Under the pieces are notes generated by a model. That model was not told where the DNA came from. It did not search any database and saw nothing but the letters and a program-made list of their open reading frames with translations. The position numbers and the translations under genes are program-made. A DNA stretch of 34,879 bases from the NCBI GenBank assembly GCA_011620135.1, contig WOZS01000006.1, positions 1 to 34,879 of the forward strand, written 5' to 3'. Positions 16,001 to 24,203 of the stretch are shown here, one piece after another. Origin of the DNA: Gammaproteobacteria bacterium. Its GTDB lineage: Bacteria > Pseudomonadota > Gammaproteobacteria > WOZS01. Numbering within the stretch: position 1 is the first letter of the stretch; the number at the start of each line of letters is the position of its first letter.

Positions 16001-18894
16001 TGAGTCACCGCAAGCGCTTGGTGGGCGGGTTTTATGCCTACGAGAACCAGAGCATTGTCATGCGATTAGGTGAGGTGTGCCAGGGCCATTCCGGCGCAGA
16101 TGGCCTGCTGCACTGCAAAACGAAAGCGCATGCATCCGGAGAACTATTGATAGTGGCTCGTGCCGCAGGGGCTGCTGCCCATACCGAGACGTGGGTCCGT
16201 GGCAAGGCTGAAACCTGGTTCGGCGGAGAAGACCACGACCGCATGGACGTGCTGGCCGAAAAGAATCGCTATGAGCCTGGGGAAAGCGCCAGGTTGCAGG
16301 TGCGCATGCCCTTTCGCCATGCCCTGGCCCTTGTGACCGTGGAGCGCCAGGGCATCCTGCGCTATCGGCTGCTGGCGCTTTCTGGCCAGGACCCGGTGAT
16401 CGCGGTGCCCATCCTGGGCAGCGATGCCCCCAATGTGTTTGTCTCGGTGCTGGCGGTGCGTGGCCGGGTCTCCGGTGTCCAGCCCACCGCCACGGTGGAC
16501 CTGGGGAGGCCTGCCTTCAAGCTGGGCTATACCGGGCTTGATGTGGGCTGGCGCGCCCACAGCCTCGAGGTGCAGGTGGCGCCGCGCCAGGGAGTCTATC
16601 CGGTGCGCGCCAAGGCCGAGGCCACCATCCAGGTGCGTCGTGCCGATGGCAGGCCGCTGCCGGAGCATGCCAGCGTGGCCCTGGCGGTGGTGGACGATGG
16701 CTTGCTGCAACTCCAGGCCAACGAGAGTTGGGATGTGCTGCCAGCCATGATGGCCCGCCGGGGGCTTGGTGTCGAGACCAGTACGGCGGCCATGCAGGTG
16801 GTGGGCAAGCGCCATTTCGGCAAGAAGGCCGCCCCGCCGGGCGGTGGCGGTGGCGCCAGTGCCACCCGGGAGCTGTTCGATACCCTGCTTTCCTGGCAGC
16901 CCAATGTGCAGCTCGATGCCCAGGGCAAGGCAACGGTCAGCATACCCATCAACGATTCCCTGACCAGTTTCACACTGGCTGCCATGGCCACGGCAGGCAG
17001 CGATGCCTTTGGCACGGGGCGCGGCACCATCCGCACCAGCCAGGATGTGATGGTGTTTTCCGGGTTGCCGCCCGTGGTGCGCCAGGGCGACCAATATGAC
17101 GCCGAGTTCACCGTGCGCAACACGCTGCCCAAGACGCTTGCCGTGCAGGCCCGGCTGGAGATGGCCTTCGATGGCCTGCCCCAGGCACAGGGCCAGGCGG
17201 CTGGGCACCAGGTGGTTCAGTCGCTGCAGCTTGCCCCCCAGGGAAGCCAGGTGGTGCGCTATCCAGTGCATGTGCCCCTGCAGGCCACGGCAAGCCACAT
17301 CCAGTTCACGCTGACAGATACCCAGGGTCGCAGGCTCGATGCCCTGCGCATCACCCAGCAGGTGGCAGCACCCTATCCGGTGCGCACCTGGCAGCAGACC
17401 CTGGTGAGATTGCGGGGCCGGTCTGCCATTCCGGTGGCGCCGGTTGCAGATGCCATGCCAGGCACTGCGGCACTGCAGGCGTCGGTCTCATCCACGCTGC
17501 TGGGAAGCCTGGATGGCGTGCGTCGCGCCATGCGGGATTATCCATACAGTTGCCTCGAGCAGCAGGTCTCGAAGGCTGTGGTGCTGAACCAGCCCGATGC
17601 CGTGCTGCCCAAGCTGGCCGACTACCAGGATGCAGACGGCCTGTTGCGCTTCTGGCCCTGTGACTGCCGAGGCAGCGACGTACTCACCAGCTATGTGCTG
17701 ACCATGGCTCAAGAGGCGGGCTGGACGCTGCCATCGCGGGTGCAACAAGGAGCCTTGCAGGGGTTGCGTGCCTTCGTGGCGGGTCGGCTGCGGCGCGATT
17801 CGGCGTTTTATGCGGCAGATGAGACGCTGCGTAAATTGGCTGCTCTGGCTGCATTGGCGCGCTATGACCAGGCCAATCGGGCCATGCTGGATGCGTTGCT
17901 CATCGATCCTGCCCTTTTGCCCACATCCGCCTTGCTGGACTGGCTGGATGTCAACAACAGACTGCAGAACCCCTCGCGCGACCAACGCGAGGCAGCCTCC
18001 AATCTGCTGCGTTCGAGATTGGACATGGGCGGGGCGCGTCTGGCACTGGTGAACGAGAGCCAGGAGCGCTTCTACTGGCTGCTGCTGTCCCCGGATGCCG
18101 TGGCAGCCCGCCTGCTGCATCTGGTGGCCACCGAGCCCTCATGGCAGGAGGATGCGCCACGGCTCGCCATGGGATTGCAGGATCGCCAGGTGCGCGGCCA
18201 ATGGGACATCACCACCGCCAATGCCTGGGGCATGCTGGCCATGCGCCGCTTTGCGGCTCGCTTCGAGCGGCAGGCACCCACGGGGGCAAGCCATGTGATC
18301 CTGGGTTCGCGTCACCATGTGGTGAACTGGCAGCCCCCGCCCCGGCAGGCGACCGAGACCAATGTGCGCTGGCCACTGGTCTCGCCCGAAACGCTGCAGT
18401 TGCTGCACTTGGGGGGTGGTGCCCCCTGGGTGACCATCTCGTCGCTGGCAGCCCGGCATCTGGACCATGAGGTGCAGTCCGGCTACGCCATCTCCAGAAC
18501 CATCCAGGCCGTGGAGCGCCGTGAGCCCAATGCCTGGCATGTGGGGGATGTGCTGCGGGTGCGCCTTGCGGTGCATGCCATCAGCCACATGGCCTACGTG
18601 GTGGTGGCCGATCCCATTCCCAGCGGGGCCACCATCCTGGGGGGTGTGCATCAGGCCGCCTTGCTGGAGGCCGGGGAGCGTGCCGCAGGCGTTTGGCCCG
18701 CCTATGAGGAGCGCAGCTTCACCACCTATCGTGCCTATTTCGATGCTTTCCCCCAGGGGGACCAGGTGGTGGAATACACCATGCGTCTCAACCAGAGTGG
18801 CCGGTTCGTGCTGCCCGGAAGCCGGGTGGAGGCCATGTATGCCCCGGAGCGCTATGGCGAACTGCCGGGCAGCGAGCTTGTGGTGTTGCCCTGA
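13018..18894 (+). CDS. Bacterial alpha-2-macroglobulin with thioester
   Basis: A 1958-residue alpha-2-macroglobulin of the YfhM type, a periplasmic protease trap. A signal peptide or anchor (VYKGVFLAMLLLLGMAA) occupies residues 8-26. Macroglobulin-type beta domains follow. The A2M core reads ELFDTLLSWQPNVQLDAQGKA...PINDSLTSFTLAAMATAG. The intact thioester motif Cys-Leu-Glu-Gln is at 1512-1515 in DYPYSCLEQQ, followed by the helical thioester domain. A Gly-rich stretch (APPGGGGGAS) precedes the core. E. coli YfhM has 1653 residues and a lipobox; this protein is longer and has no lipobox cysteine, so it is either secreted or anchored by its N-terminal helix. The ATG at 13018 has an AGGGG site seven bases upstream. 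pbpC follows after 11 bp, the classic pairing. Confidence 0.95.
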   Translation: MTRRERVYKGVFLAMLLLLGMAAEQAFSRSDEAAVALFSPQGESRQVHQAVARFTVPMVPFSTPDQSLEPFSVDCAVPGRGRWVDQRTWVYQFKGNLPGGQHCRFTLRHGLHDPAGRTVAGQQTFIFNTGGPAVLNVTPRAVSRVAEDDHGWINEDQLFVLQLNAPVAPDKLAQQVRCVAGGIAEEIPVAPLAEEALRHMLAFEAQGNSGTNPALYQAYQQDKAYPGTVVALQCKRTLPANAEVQLIWPAGLAAPSGVATSAAQRLMFKVREPLRASVRCSRENPQAGCLPIAPIQVHFTAAIPLEQARGVVLRTKDGMQRFAAQLPALGEQAGAETGDVPPSVTQLTFPGPFPQRAMLAVALPDDLRDIDGRSLANAARFPLDVAVDRAPPLAKFSTGRFGILERRAGGILPLTIRHVEQNLRVRRLDVPAAEADALPDTWPQRLWAFLGTAGVRGSKTMPRALDGWVQQIGGAGNGASEDADRAILKWLELLYRTDGSSADSYLEYENRDKPLSLLQKAAQTRTLSVPLDDVEQTQVIGIPLQKPGFYVVELASPALGAALLPPPEIERGEQPRPPGPMYVRTMALVTNLAVHFKKGASSSLVWVTTLDRAQAVGGAHVVVRDCQGALLWQGTTNTDGVALIQQPLPDAGENLSCAETIGHYYVSARTADDMAFALSSWEEGIEPWRFNMASYGPIETDIAHTIVDRTLLRPGETVHMKHLVRKAVAKGLTWPVAPPGNALIVHQGSGAVVASQKLEWDNALAALMQWTIPGDAKLGTYRIVLTDASAAQYDSDAQRLDSGSFRVEAFRVPLMKGQIAIPKTPVVGKTPVSLSLDVRYLSGGGAARLPTVLRWGMEERAVSFDGFDGFTFANGGVSEGLERAVGDTRPLTLAKVPMQLDEHGSATVSLGPIPAAERAQAILAELEYRDPNGEAQTVSRRIPWWPAPVVVGIKTSSWLPRQGSDLGLEVATLSPDGQPEKDVPVVVEIYRRQTVSHRKRLVGGFYAYENQSIVMRLGEVCQGHSGADGLLHCKTKAHASGELLIVARAAGAAAHTETWVRGKAETWFGGEDHDRMDVLAEKNRYEPGESARLQVRMPFRHALALVTVERQGILRYRLLALSGQDPVIAVPILGSDAPNVFVSVLAVRGRVSGVQPTATVDLGRPAFKLGYTGLDVGWRAHSLEVQVAPRQGVYPVRAKAEATIQVRRADGRPLPEHASVALAVVDDGLLQLQANESWDVLPAMMARRGLGVETSTAAMQVVGKRHFGKKAAPPGGGGGASATRELFDTLLSWQPNVQLDAQGKATVSIPINDSLTSFTLAAMATAGSDAFGTGRGTIRTSQDVMVFSGLPPVVRQGDQYDAEFTVRNTLPKTLAVQARLEMAFDGLPQAQGQAAGHQVVQSLQLAPQGSQVVRYPVHVPLQATASHIQFTLTDTQGRRLDALRITQQVAAPYPVRTWQQTLVRLRGRSAIPVAPVADAMPGTAALQASVSSTLLGSLDGVRRAMRDYPYSCLEQQVSKAVVLNQPDAVLPKLADYQDADGLLRFWPCDCRGSDVLTSYVLTMAQEAGWTLPSRVQQGALQGLRAFVAGRLRRDSAFYAADETLRKLAALAALARYDQANRAMLDALLIDPALLPTSALLDWLDVNNRLQNPSRDQREAASNLLRSRLDMGGARLALVNESQERFYWLLLSPDAVAARLLHLVATEPSWQEDAPRLAMGLQDRQVRGQWDITTANAWGMLAMRRFAARFERQAPTGASHVILGSRHHVVNWQPPPRQATETNVRWPLVSPETLQLLHLGGGAPWVTISSLAARHLDHEVQSGYAISRTIQAVERREPNAWHVGDVLRVRLAVHAISHMAYVVVADPIPSGATILGGVHQAALLEAGERAAGVWPAYEERSFTTYRAYFDAFPQGDQVVEYTMRLNQSGRFVLPGSRVEAMYAPERYGELPGSELVVLP

Positions 18895-18905
18895 GGAGAC
18901 GAGGT

Positions 18906-21035
18906 GTGCCGGCGAGATGGCGTATCGTCCTTGTGTCCATGGTGTTCCTGGCCCTTGTCATGGGCATGGCGGCCGAGCTGCTTCTTGCAGGCACAGCACC
19001 ATCCTTTGCAGCGGTGCAGCAGGCCACTCGAAGCTCCGAGGCCATGTTGCTGGACCGCAACGGGCAGATGCTGCATGTCATCCGGGTGGATTTCCAGCAC
19101 CGCCGGCTGCCCTGGACAGGCTACGACGAGATCGCGCCTGTCTTCTGGCAGGTGCTGCAGGTAGCTGAAGACAGACGATTCCATCGGCATCATGGTGTGG
19201 ATTTCCGGGCGCTGGGCCATGCAGCCTGGCAGAGCCTGCGGGGCAGGCGTCGCGGTGGCTCCACCATCACCATGCAGCTTGCCCGGCTGCTGCCCGGCGC
19301 GCCCAGGCCCAGGAACGTTGTGAAGCGCAAGCTCCTGGCCATGAGTATGGCCTGGGCACTGGAGCGGCACTGGAGCAAACAGCAGATCCTGGAGGCCTAT
19401 GCCAACCTGGTCACCGTGCGCGGCGAGGTGCAGGGTCTTGCTGCGGCGAGCTGGTTGTTGTTGGGCAAGGCACCCTCTGGCCTCGACAGGGCCGAGGCTG
19501 CCGTCCTGGTGGCAAGCCTGCGCGCCCCCAATGCACCATGGCAGGACGTGGCGCGTCGGGCACGAGCCTTGACAGAGAAGACATCGCAAGCCGAGATCGG
19601 TCGCCTGGCTGACAGGCTGGCCCAACCCGAAGGCATGGCCGCCGGCCCGGCCCTGGCCCCTCATGTGGCAGCGCGCTTGCTGGGGAAAGAAGCCCCAGTG
19701 GTGCGCACCACGCTCCTTGCCACACTGCAGCGCACGGTGCAGGCGTTGGTGCAGGGCGAACTGGGCCAGCTCCAGGGCCGTCATGTGCAGGATGCCGCGG
19801 TGGTGGTGCTGGATAACCAATCCGGGGATGTGCTGGCCTACGTGGGGGGCGTGCGTGGTTTTTCCGGAGCGTTCTACCTGGATGCCGCCGCCGCGCCCCG
19901 GCAACCTGGCTCGACGCTCAAGCCATTCCTGTATGGCGCGGCCATCGCCCAGCGGCGACTGACCGCCGTTTCCCTGCTGGAAGACAGTGCTGTGCAGCTC
20001 ACCACGCCCTCTGGGCTTTATGTGCCCCAGAACTATGACCGGCAGTTTCATGGCCTGGTGAGCGCCCGGCTTGCGCTGGCGGGCTCACTGAACGTGCCTG
20101 CGGTGCGGGTGCTGATGCTGCTGGGCGTGGATGACTTCGTCGCACAGCTGCGCCGCTTTGGTTTGTCCACCATCACCCAGGATGGTGAATACTACGGCTA
20201 TGCCCTGGCGCTGGGATCGGCTCCGGTGAGCCTGCTGCAGCTTGCCAACGCGTACCGGACCCTTGCCAACGGCGGGATGTGGTCCGCGGTGCGCCTGCGC
20301 CTCGATGCACCCAAAACAGCAGCGGTGCGGGCGCTGGATGCCGGGGCGGCCTTCATCGTGGCCGATATCCTTGCGGACAATGGCAGCCGGGCTGTCACCT
20401 TCGGGACCGACAGCGTGCTTGCGCTGCCGTTCTGGGCGGCGGTCAAGACCGGCACGTCCAAGGATATGCGTGACAACTGGTGCCTGGGTTTCTCGAAGGA
20501 TGTGACGGTGGGGGTCTGGGTGGGCAACCTGGACAACACGCCCATGCATGATGTCTCCGGTATCACGGGAGCCGCTCCTATCTGGGCTGCCGTGATGCGC
20601 CTTGCCCAGGATGCCGCAGCAGCCAGCCCGCCAAGCCCACCGCCAGGAGTGAGCGCGACTTTGGTGTATTGGCCGCATGGTACCGAGCCACCACGGCGCG
20701 AATGGTTCCTGGCTGGCACCGAGATGGCGCAGGTGCGCAGTGTCTCGGCTGAGCTACGCCCCAGGATTCTTTCTCCTGCCCCAGGCAGCATTCTGGCGTT
20801 GGACCCAGACATTCCGCATGACTTACAGCAGGTGGTCCTGCTGAGCAACCTGGCCGAGGCGCCAGGGCAGCTGGGGGTTGCAGCACACCCGTTGCACTGG
20901 GAGCTGGACGGCATGCCTCTGGGAACAGGGCCATGGCTCTCCTGGAAGCCCCGGCCCGGGCGCCATATGTTGCGTCTGCTTGGTCCCGATGGCGCGGCAT
21001 GGGACCAGGCACGCTTTGTGGTCAAGGGCGGCTGA
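18906..21035 (+). CDS. pbpC: Penicillin-binding protein 1C (glycosyltransferase/transpeptidase)
   Basis: A 709-residue class A PBP that polymerises and cross-links peptidoglycan. An N-terminal membrane anchor (about 7-28) precedes the GT51 domain, with EDRRFHRHHG (catalytic Glu88), RGGSTITMQLAR (116-127) and the SKQQILEAYAN region. The transpeptidase motifs are Ser336-Thr-Leu-Lys339 (PGSTLKP), Ser394-Leu-Asn396 and KTG 514-516. A C-terminal ~100-residue beta domain of the PBP1C type ends the protein. The start is GTG 18906 with an AGGAG site seven bases upstream. It is co-transcribed with the alpha-2-macroglobulin gene; the pair is thought to guard and repair the wall when a foreign protease breaches the outer membrane. 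Confidence 0.96.
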   Translation: MPARWRIVLVSMVFLALVMGMAAELLLAGTAPSFAAVQQATRSSEAMLLDRNGQMLHVIRVDFQHRRLPWTGYDEIAPVFWQVLQVAEDRRFHRHHGVDFRALGHAAWQSLRGRRRGGSTITMQLARLLPGAPRPRNVVKRKLLAMSMAWALERHWSKQQILEAYANLVTVRGEVQGLAAASWLLLGKAPSGLDRAEAAVLVASLRAPNAPWQDVARRARALTEKTSQAEIGRLADRLAQPEGMAAGPALAPHVAARLLGKEAPVVRTTLLATLQRTVQALVQGELGQLQGRHVQDAAVVVLDNQSGDVLAYVGGVRGFSGAFYLDAAAAPRQPGSTLKPFLYGAAIAQRRLTAVSLLEDSAVQLTTPSGLYVPQNYDRQFHGLVSARLALAGSLNVPAVRVLMLLGVDDFVAQLRRFGLSTITQDGEYYGYALALGSAPVSLLQLANAYRTLANGGMWSAVRLRLDAPKTAAVRALDAGAAFIVADILADNGSRAVTFGTDSVLALPFWAAVKTGTSKDMRDNWCLGFSKDVTVGVWVGNLDNTPMHDVSGITGAAPIWAAVMRLAQDAAAASPPSPPPGVSATLVYWPHGTEPPRREWFLAGTEMAQVRSVSAELRPRILSPAPGSILALDPDIPHDLQQVVLLSNLAEAPGQLGVAAHPLHWELDGMPLGTGPWLSWKPRPGRHMLRLLGPDGAAWDQARFVVKGG

Positions 21036-21082
21036 AAGGATGCTTGATCTGCTGTGGCAACAGGCCATGGCTATCCATGGGC

Positions 21083-21088
21083 TATAAT
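21083..21088 (+). promoter_or_regulatory. Perfect -10 box (TATAAT) before the pcm-like gene
   Basis: TATAAT at 21083-21088 lies 43 bases before the ATG of the methyltransferase gene, in an otherwise GC-rich spacer. No good -35 at standard spacing is visible. The predicted transcript would begin near 21095 and include the AAGGAG ribosome site. Confidence 0.4.
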
Positions 21089-21130
21089 GAGCAGCGGCCA
21101 GAGAGTGTGGCGTAATCGAAGGAGAGGCTC

Positions 21131-21787
21131 ATGAGCGTCCTGGATCAGGCACGGGAGAACATGCTGGAGCGGCAGATCCGCACCTGGGATATGCTGGATG
21201 AGCGGGTGCTGGCAGCCATGGCGGCCATTCCCCGGGAGCGCTTCGTACCCGCCGGCTGGGAGGCGCTTGCCTATGCCGATATGGCAATCCCATTGCCCCA
21301 TGGTCAGGCCATGATGGAGCCCAAGGTGGAAGCGCGCCTGTTGCAGGCGGCCATGGTGCGCCCCGAGGATCGCATCCTGGAGATCGGCACCGGCAGCGGT
21401 TACATGGCTGCCCTGCTGGCCCGACTGGGGGGGGCCGTGGTGAGCGTGGAGCGCATCGCGGCGTTCATTCCCCCAGCTGAGGAGAGATTACAAGCCCATG
21501 GTCTGGGCAATGTGCACCTGGTGGCGGGCAACGGCCTCGACTGGCTCAAAGGGAAGGAACGCTTCGATGTGGTCGTGATCACAGGTTCCATACCCGATGC
21601 CGGCTTGTTGACCAGTGCTGTCCTGGAGGAAGGCGGGCGCATGGTGGCCGTGGTAGGCCAGGGCCCGGTCATGGAGGCGATGCTGTTTTCCAGGGAAGGC
21701 TCGCTGGGGCTGTGCCAGGAGAGCCTGTTCGATACCTGGGTGCCGCCCTTGGAGGGCCTCGAGACCAGGCCTGTGTTCCAGTTTTGA
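21131..21787 (+). CDS. pcm: Protein-L-isoaspartate O-methyltransferase family protein
   Basis: A 218-residue SAM-dependent methyltransferase of the PCMT family. The order of motifs is right: N-terminal ENMLERQIRTWDMLDERVLAAM and IPRERFVPAGWEALAYADMAIPL, SAM-binding LEIGTGSGYMAALLARLGG, and FDVVVITGSIPD. The usual substrate-region T-I-S-x-P-x (as in E. coli Pcm) is replaced by HGQAMMEPKVEARLL, a variant seen in many proteobacterial homologues next to rhodanese genes, so isoaspartate repair is likely but not certain. The start ATG 21131 follows AAGGAGAGG. A rhodanese gene follows after 89 bp. Confidence 0.85.
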   Translation: MSVLDQARENMLERQIRTWDMLDERVLAAMAAIPRERFVPAGWEALAYADMAIPLPHGQAMMEPKVEARLLQAAMVRPEDRILEIGTGSGYMAALLARLGGAVVSVERIAAFIPPAEERLQAHGLGNVHLVAGNGLDWLKGKERFDVVVITGSIPDAGLLTSAVLEEGGRMVAVVGQGPVMEAMLFSREGSLGLCQESLFDTWVPPLEGLETRPVFQF

Positions 21788-21876
21788 GATTTGCCCAAGG
21801 CCGTGCTGACCCACGGATGCGGCGAGCTTGACCCCAGCGGTAACCGGCGGGCTGAGGTTTGCAGGAGGAATGAATC

Positions 21877-22206
21877 ATGGCAGGAGATCCACAAGAGCTG
21901 TCTTGTGCTGAGGTAGCCCAACGCCTCGAGCGTGGTGAGCCGCTGTTGTTGCTTGATGTGCGTGAGAGCTGGGAGCGGGAGATTGCAACCATCCCGGGCT
22001 CTTGCCATATTCCCATGGGCGAGGTGCCCGACCGTCTGCACGAGGTTCCGGTTGACCAGACCGTGGTGGTGCAATGCCATCATGGCGGGCGCAGCATGCA
22101 GGTGGCCCGGTTGTTGCTGAGCAAGGGATATGCCCAGGTGTACAACCTGGCCGGTGGCATCGATGCCTGGGCCAAGGAAGTGGACGATTCACTGCCTACC
22201 TATTGA
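21877..22206 (+). CDS. Single-domain rhodanese-like sulfurtransferase
   Basis: A 109-residue rhodanese domain, cytoplasmic by lack of a signal. It has the family CH2A stretch LLLLDVRESWEREIATIPGSCHIPMGE, the active-site loop Cys67-His-His-Gly-Gly-Arg-Ser (VVVQCHHGGRSMQVA) and the terminal GYAQVYNLAGGIDAWA. The catalytic Cys suggests transfer of sulfane sulfur to an acceptor such as cyanide or a protein. The ATG at 21877 follows AGGAGGAA. The pcm-rhodanese order is common in beta- and gammaproteobacteria, although the tolC that often follows is absent here. Confidence 0.93.
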   Translation: MAGDPQELSCAEVAQRLERGEPLLLLDVRESWEREIATIPGSCHIPMGEVPDRLHEVPVDQTVVVQCHHGGRSMQVARLLLSKGYAQVYNLAGGIDAWAKEVDDSLPTY

Positions 22207-22291
22207 TTGAGCTGTTGGCTGAGCGCTCGTGGCATGGTTGAGCATCCCGGGAGCCGCGTGGCGGGGGCTGCGTCCATGCTGCTTATGCTGC

Positions 22292-22319
22292 TTGCCTTGC
22301 CGGGTTTGTGGACTAGTAT
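22292..22319 (+). promoter_or_regulatory. Putative promoter and ACTAGT repeat before the MAPEG gene
   Basis: TTGCCT (22292-22297) and TAGTAT (22314-22319) are separated by 16 bases. The -10 region lies inside ACTAGT-attc-ACTAGT (22312-22327), a palindromic hexamer repeated with a four-base gap, which could be an operator. The start codon is at 22361 after a GGAGGGGG site. Confidence 0.35.
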
Positions 22320-22360
22320 TCACTAGTGCCTGCATGTGCAGTTGATACAGGAGGGGGACC

Positions 22361-22741
22361 ATGGAGCAACTGACATTGTGGTGTTTGTTTTTCGCCATTC
22401 TGCTGCCGCTGGTGCCCCATTCGGTCAAGATCTATGGGCGCATGCAGGCGGGCTTCGACAACCACAGGCCCCGGGTCCTGGACAACCTGCCGCCCTGGGT
22501 GACCCGTGCCGCCTGGGCCGAGGCCAACACCTACGAGGCGCTGCCGGGCTTTATCGCTGCTATCCTGGTCAGCCTGCTGATGCAGGCCGATGCCGGGCGC
22601 ACCGGAACCTTGGCGGTGATCTTCATCCTCGCCCGCCTGGCCCATACCGTCTGTTATGTGATGGACCAGGCGAGCATGCGTACCCTGGTGTGGGCGGTGG
22701 GGTTTCTGTGCACCATCTGGCTTTTCGTCCAAAATCTTTGA
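22361..22741 (+). CDS. MAPEG family membrane protein
   Basis: A 126-residue protein with four hydrophobic segments. It shows the MAPEG signature: Glu-Ala-x-x-x-Tyr-Glu-Ala in AWAEANTYEALPGF, and Arg, His, Tyr and Arg positions in LARLAHTVCYVMDQASMRTLVW. MAPEG proteins include microsomal glutathione transferases; most bacterial members have no defined reaction. It is transcribed rightward and converges on hldE with only 25 bp between the stop codons. The spacer contains GGCCGGGCTTTTTGG, which may end transcription. Confidence 0.88.
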   Translation: MEQLTLWCLFFAILLPLVPHSVKIYGRMQAGFDNHRPRVLDNLPPWVTRAAWAEANTYEALPGFIAAILVSLLMQADAGRTGTLAVIFILARLAHTVCYVMDQASMRTLVWAVGFLCTIWLFVQNL

Positions 22742-22766
22742 GGCCGGGCTTTTTGGCAAGTCCGCC

Positions 22767-24203
22767 TCAGGCAGATTGAGGGCCTGGTGCTGGTCTGTTG
22801 CTGCTGGCCCAGCCGGGCAACCGCGGCAACAGCAGCACCCGGCCAGCGCCTTCGGTTACCTGCCGTGCCCCGGCAATGGGTTGATTGCGGTATTCCTCGC
22901 CCTTGGTGAGCACATGGGGGGCCAAAGCGGCGATGGCCTGTTCCGGGGTCTCCTGGGCAAAGGTTGCCACCCAGTCCACGCAGGGCAGCTCGGCCAGCGC
23001 CAGCAGGCGCTGCTCCTGGGCCACAAGAGGCCGCTGTGCCCCTTTGAGGCGGCGCAATGAGGTATCGTCGTTGACCAGCACCACCAGGCGGTCGCCCAGA
23101 GCCTTGCTCCAGGAGAGACTGGCCAGATGGCCGGGATGCAGGCCATCGAAACAGCCATTGGTGACCACGACGCGCTCGCCCCGCTGGCGTGCCGCGGCTG
23201 ACTGTCTGCAGGCGGCATCCAGCGTGACGATCTTCTGGGCAGGAGGCGTGGTGACATCATTGAGCGATTCCAGCAGCGCCGATGGTGTGATGCTGCAGGC
23301 CCCCAGGTGAGCCACGGAGAGGCTTGCCGCCCGATTGGCCAGGGCAGCGGCCAGCAGGGGCGGCAGGCCGCCTGCCATGCCATGGGCGAGATGGGCGAGC
23401 ACTGTATCGCCCGCGCCTGTGACATCATAGACTTCCCGGGCATGGGTCTTGAGGTGGACGACGCCAAGTTCATCGGCAAACAGCATGCCTGCTGCCCCCA
23501 GCGTCACCACCAGCACCTGCAGCCCCAGGGAGCGGCGCATGGCCATGGCCTGCTGGCTGAGCATGTCGTCGGGGCAGGAGGATTGCCCGGTGGCTGTGGC
23601 GAATTCCTGACGGTTGGGGGTCAGGGCCGTGAGGTTGGCATAGGATGCAAGCCCGGCCTTGCTGTCGGCCAAGGCCATGACGCCGCTACGTTGCACCAGG
23701 TCGAGGCAGGGACCGACATGGGCGAGCGTGCCCTTGGCGTAATCCGAGAACAGCACCACGTCCGGCGCCTCGTCCATGGCCTGCGCCAAGACATCATGCA
23801 ACGCCTGGACATCGAGACGGATGGGTTGCTCCACATCCAGTCGCAGCAGCTGTTGCTGGCGGGCGATGATGCGCCATTTGACCGTGCTGGGACCCTGGTG
23901 GGTAAGCAGCCGGGGCTCCAGTGCGGCATGGTGGGTGAGCAGTTGATGGAGCCTGCGACCGGCTGCGTCGTCTCCCACGGCACCCAGCAGGATGGTCCGG
24001 GCGCCAAGGGCTGTGAGGTTCAGCGCCACATTGGCAGCCCCGCCGGGGCGGTCTTCGGTGTGTTGCAGCAGGACCACCGGCACCGGTGCCTCGGGTGAGA
24101 GGCGTTGGGCATCCCCGAAGGCATAGCGGTCCAGCATGACATCGCCAAGCACCATGGCCTGCACGGGGCGCACGGCGCAGAAGCGCTCGGTCCAGGAGGT
24201 CAT
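22767..24203 (-). CDS. hldE: Bifunctional heptose kinase / ADP-heptose synthase HldE
   Basis: A 478-residue two-domain enzyme of the usual length (E. coli 477). The N-terminal PfkB-type kinase makes D-glycero-beta-D-manno-heptose 1,7-bisphosphate; its signatures are PGGAANVALNLTALG (53-67) and DVTGAGDTV with catalytic Asp266. The C-terminal nucleotidyltransferase adds AMP, with GCFDGLHPGH at 350-359 and KGEEYRNQPIAGA near the end. The product feeds LPS inner-core heptose. The ATG at 24203 overlaps the stop of the upstream rfbB gene (ATGA). Neither hldD nor gmhB is nearby. Confidence 0.96.
   Translation of the reverse strand: MTSWTERFCAVRPVQAMVLGDVMLDRYAFGDAQRLSPEAPVPVVLLQHTEDRPGGAANVALNLTALGARTILLGAVGDDAAGRRLHQLLTHHAALEPRLLTHQGPSTVKWRIIARQQQLLRLDVEQPIRLDVQALHDVLAQAMDEAPDVVLFSDYAKGTLAHVGPCLDLVQRSGVMALADSKAGLASYANLTALTPNRQEFATATGQSSCPDDMLSQQAMAMRRSLGLQVLVVTLGAAGMLFADELGVVHLKTHAREVYDVTGAGDTVLAHLAHGMAGGLPPLLAAALANRAASLSVAHLGACSITPSALLESLNDVTTPPAQKIVTLDAACRQSAAARQRGERVVVTNGCFDGLHPGHLASLSWSKALGDRLVVLVNDDTSLRRLKGAQRPLVAQEQRLLALAELPCVDWVATFAQETPEQAIAALAPHVLTKGEEYRNQPIAGARQVTEGAGRVLLLPRLPGWASSNRPAPGPQSA

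Noticed and set aside
22742-22766. Possible terminator between the MAPEG and hldE genes
   Set aside because: GGCCGGGCTTTTTGG has a T-run, but the stem is too short to call with confidence.
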